This document shows positions 63,770 to 64,000 of a stretch of DNA of 64,000 nt, one piece after another. Position 1 is the first letter of the stretch, and the number at the start of each line of letters is the position of its first letter. Below the pieces are notes generated by a model. It worked only from the letters and a program-made list of their open reading frames with translations, searched no databases and was not told the origin of the DNA. This DNA comes from Siniperca chuatsi (Eukaryota; Chordata; Actinopteri; Centrarchiformes; Sinipercidae). Position numbers and translations under genes: made by a program. The stretch spans positions 4,336,284-4,400,283 of the forward strand of contig NC_058061.1 of NCBI RefSeq assembly GCF_020085105.1, in the 5' to 3' direction.

Positions 63770-63960
63770 CGCTACTTAGTTAAATATTACCTTTCGGGAG
63801 CCAATCAGAGCGATCGACACGTGAGATCAAAGCGCCGCCAATCGATCCCCTGCAGCAGTCTGACGGTCACCATGTGAACCAAAGCGGCTCCTGGTCCAGG
63901 CCTCCTGCATGCGGACCCCTGTCCGTCTCCCCCCCCTCTCCTTTTTTAAGACGACTCTAT
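63770..63960 (+). promoter_or_regulatory. Candidate Hox4-type promoter sequence
   Basis: GC-rich block with CCAAT (gggagccaatcagagcg), a USF-type E-box cacgtgagatcaaagc, and a near-palindrome ggtcaccatgtgaacc. Mammalian Hoxb4 promoters use an NF-Y CCAAT site and a USF E-box close together. It lies 2.3 kb downstream of mir-10a, where hoxb4 is expected. No Hox4 start codon or coding sequence occurs before the window ends. Confidence 0.3.
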
Positions 63961-64000
63961 CGGATCACTCGTTTAAATTAAAAATCTCATTACATAAACC

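Noticed and set aside
63858-63880. Inverted GGTCA / TGAACC half-sites considered as a retinoic acid response element
   Set aside because: The half-sites are inverted with a 5-base spacer, not a direct repeat, so they do not fit the DR2/DR5 elements known near Hox4 genes.

Overview
The window is vertebrate nuclear DNA from a ray-finned fish, most likely a percomorph teleost. Genes are interrupted by GT/AG introns, the intergenic DNA is AT-rich and full of fish-type MITEs, non-LTR tails and microsatellites, and the gene order is that of the posterior (5') flank of a HoxB cluster. Only hoxb6 and hoxb5 lie between ttll6 and mir-10a, so this is the reduced teleost HoxBb cluster and not the fuller HoxBa cluster.

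Layout. At 1-1390 there is an AT-rich stretch with a possible + strand polyadenylation signal. At 3104-7217 (-) is msl1, the scaffold of the MSL histone H4K16 acetyltransferase complex, with its 3' UTR to the left and a non-coding first exon near 7.9 kb. At 9684-10915 (+) is gip, a compact incretin-family prohormone gene, followed at about 12.2 kb by a decayed duplicate of its signal-peptide exon. At 13270-17883 (+) is snf8, the ESCRT-II subunit VPS22. Convergent to it at 19827-27065 (-) is a calcoco2/NDP52-like selective-autophagy receptor. From 30.4 to 46.8 kb (+) is ttll6, a ciliary tubulin polyglutamylase, with a good RFX X-box in its first intron.

From 46.8 to 52.1 kb there is no gene; posterior HoxB genes would lie here in an ancestral cluster. 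hoxb6b (52119-53933) and hoxb5b (55130-56464) follow on the + strand, each with two exons, a hexapeptide and an Antp-type homeodomain. A CTCF-type motif lies at 59.56 kb and the mir-10a hairpin at 61.4 kb. The last 250 bases resemble a Hox4-type promoter, but no hoxb4 coding sequence is visible before the window ends.

The genes are an old syntenic block (HoxB-TTLL6-CALCOCO2-SNF8-GIP in tetrapods), not a functional operon. The only functional grouping is hoxb6b, hoxb5b and mir-10a. I assembled exon structures by eye from splice signals, reading-frame continuity and family knowledge. All six coding models close with consistent phases except ttll6, where one exon has an unresolved frame. I found no convincing wholly new system. 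The most unusual items are the gip exon relic, the ttll6 frame problem, two candidate promoter remnants of lost Hox genes, and a long palindrome upstream of ttll6.
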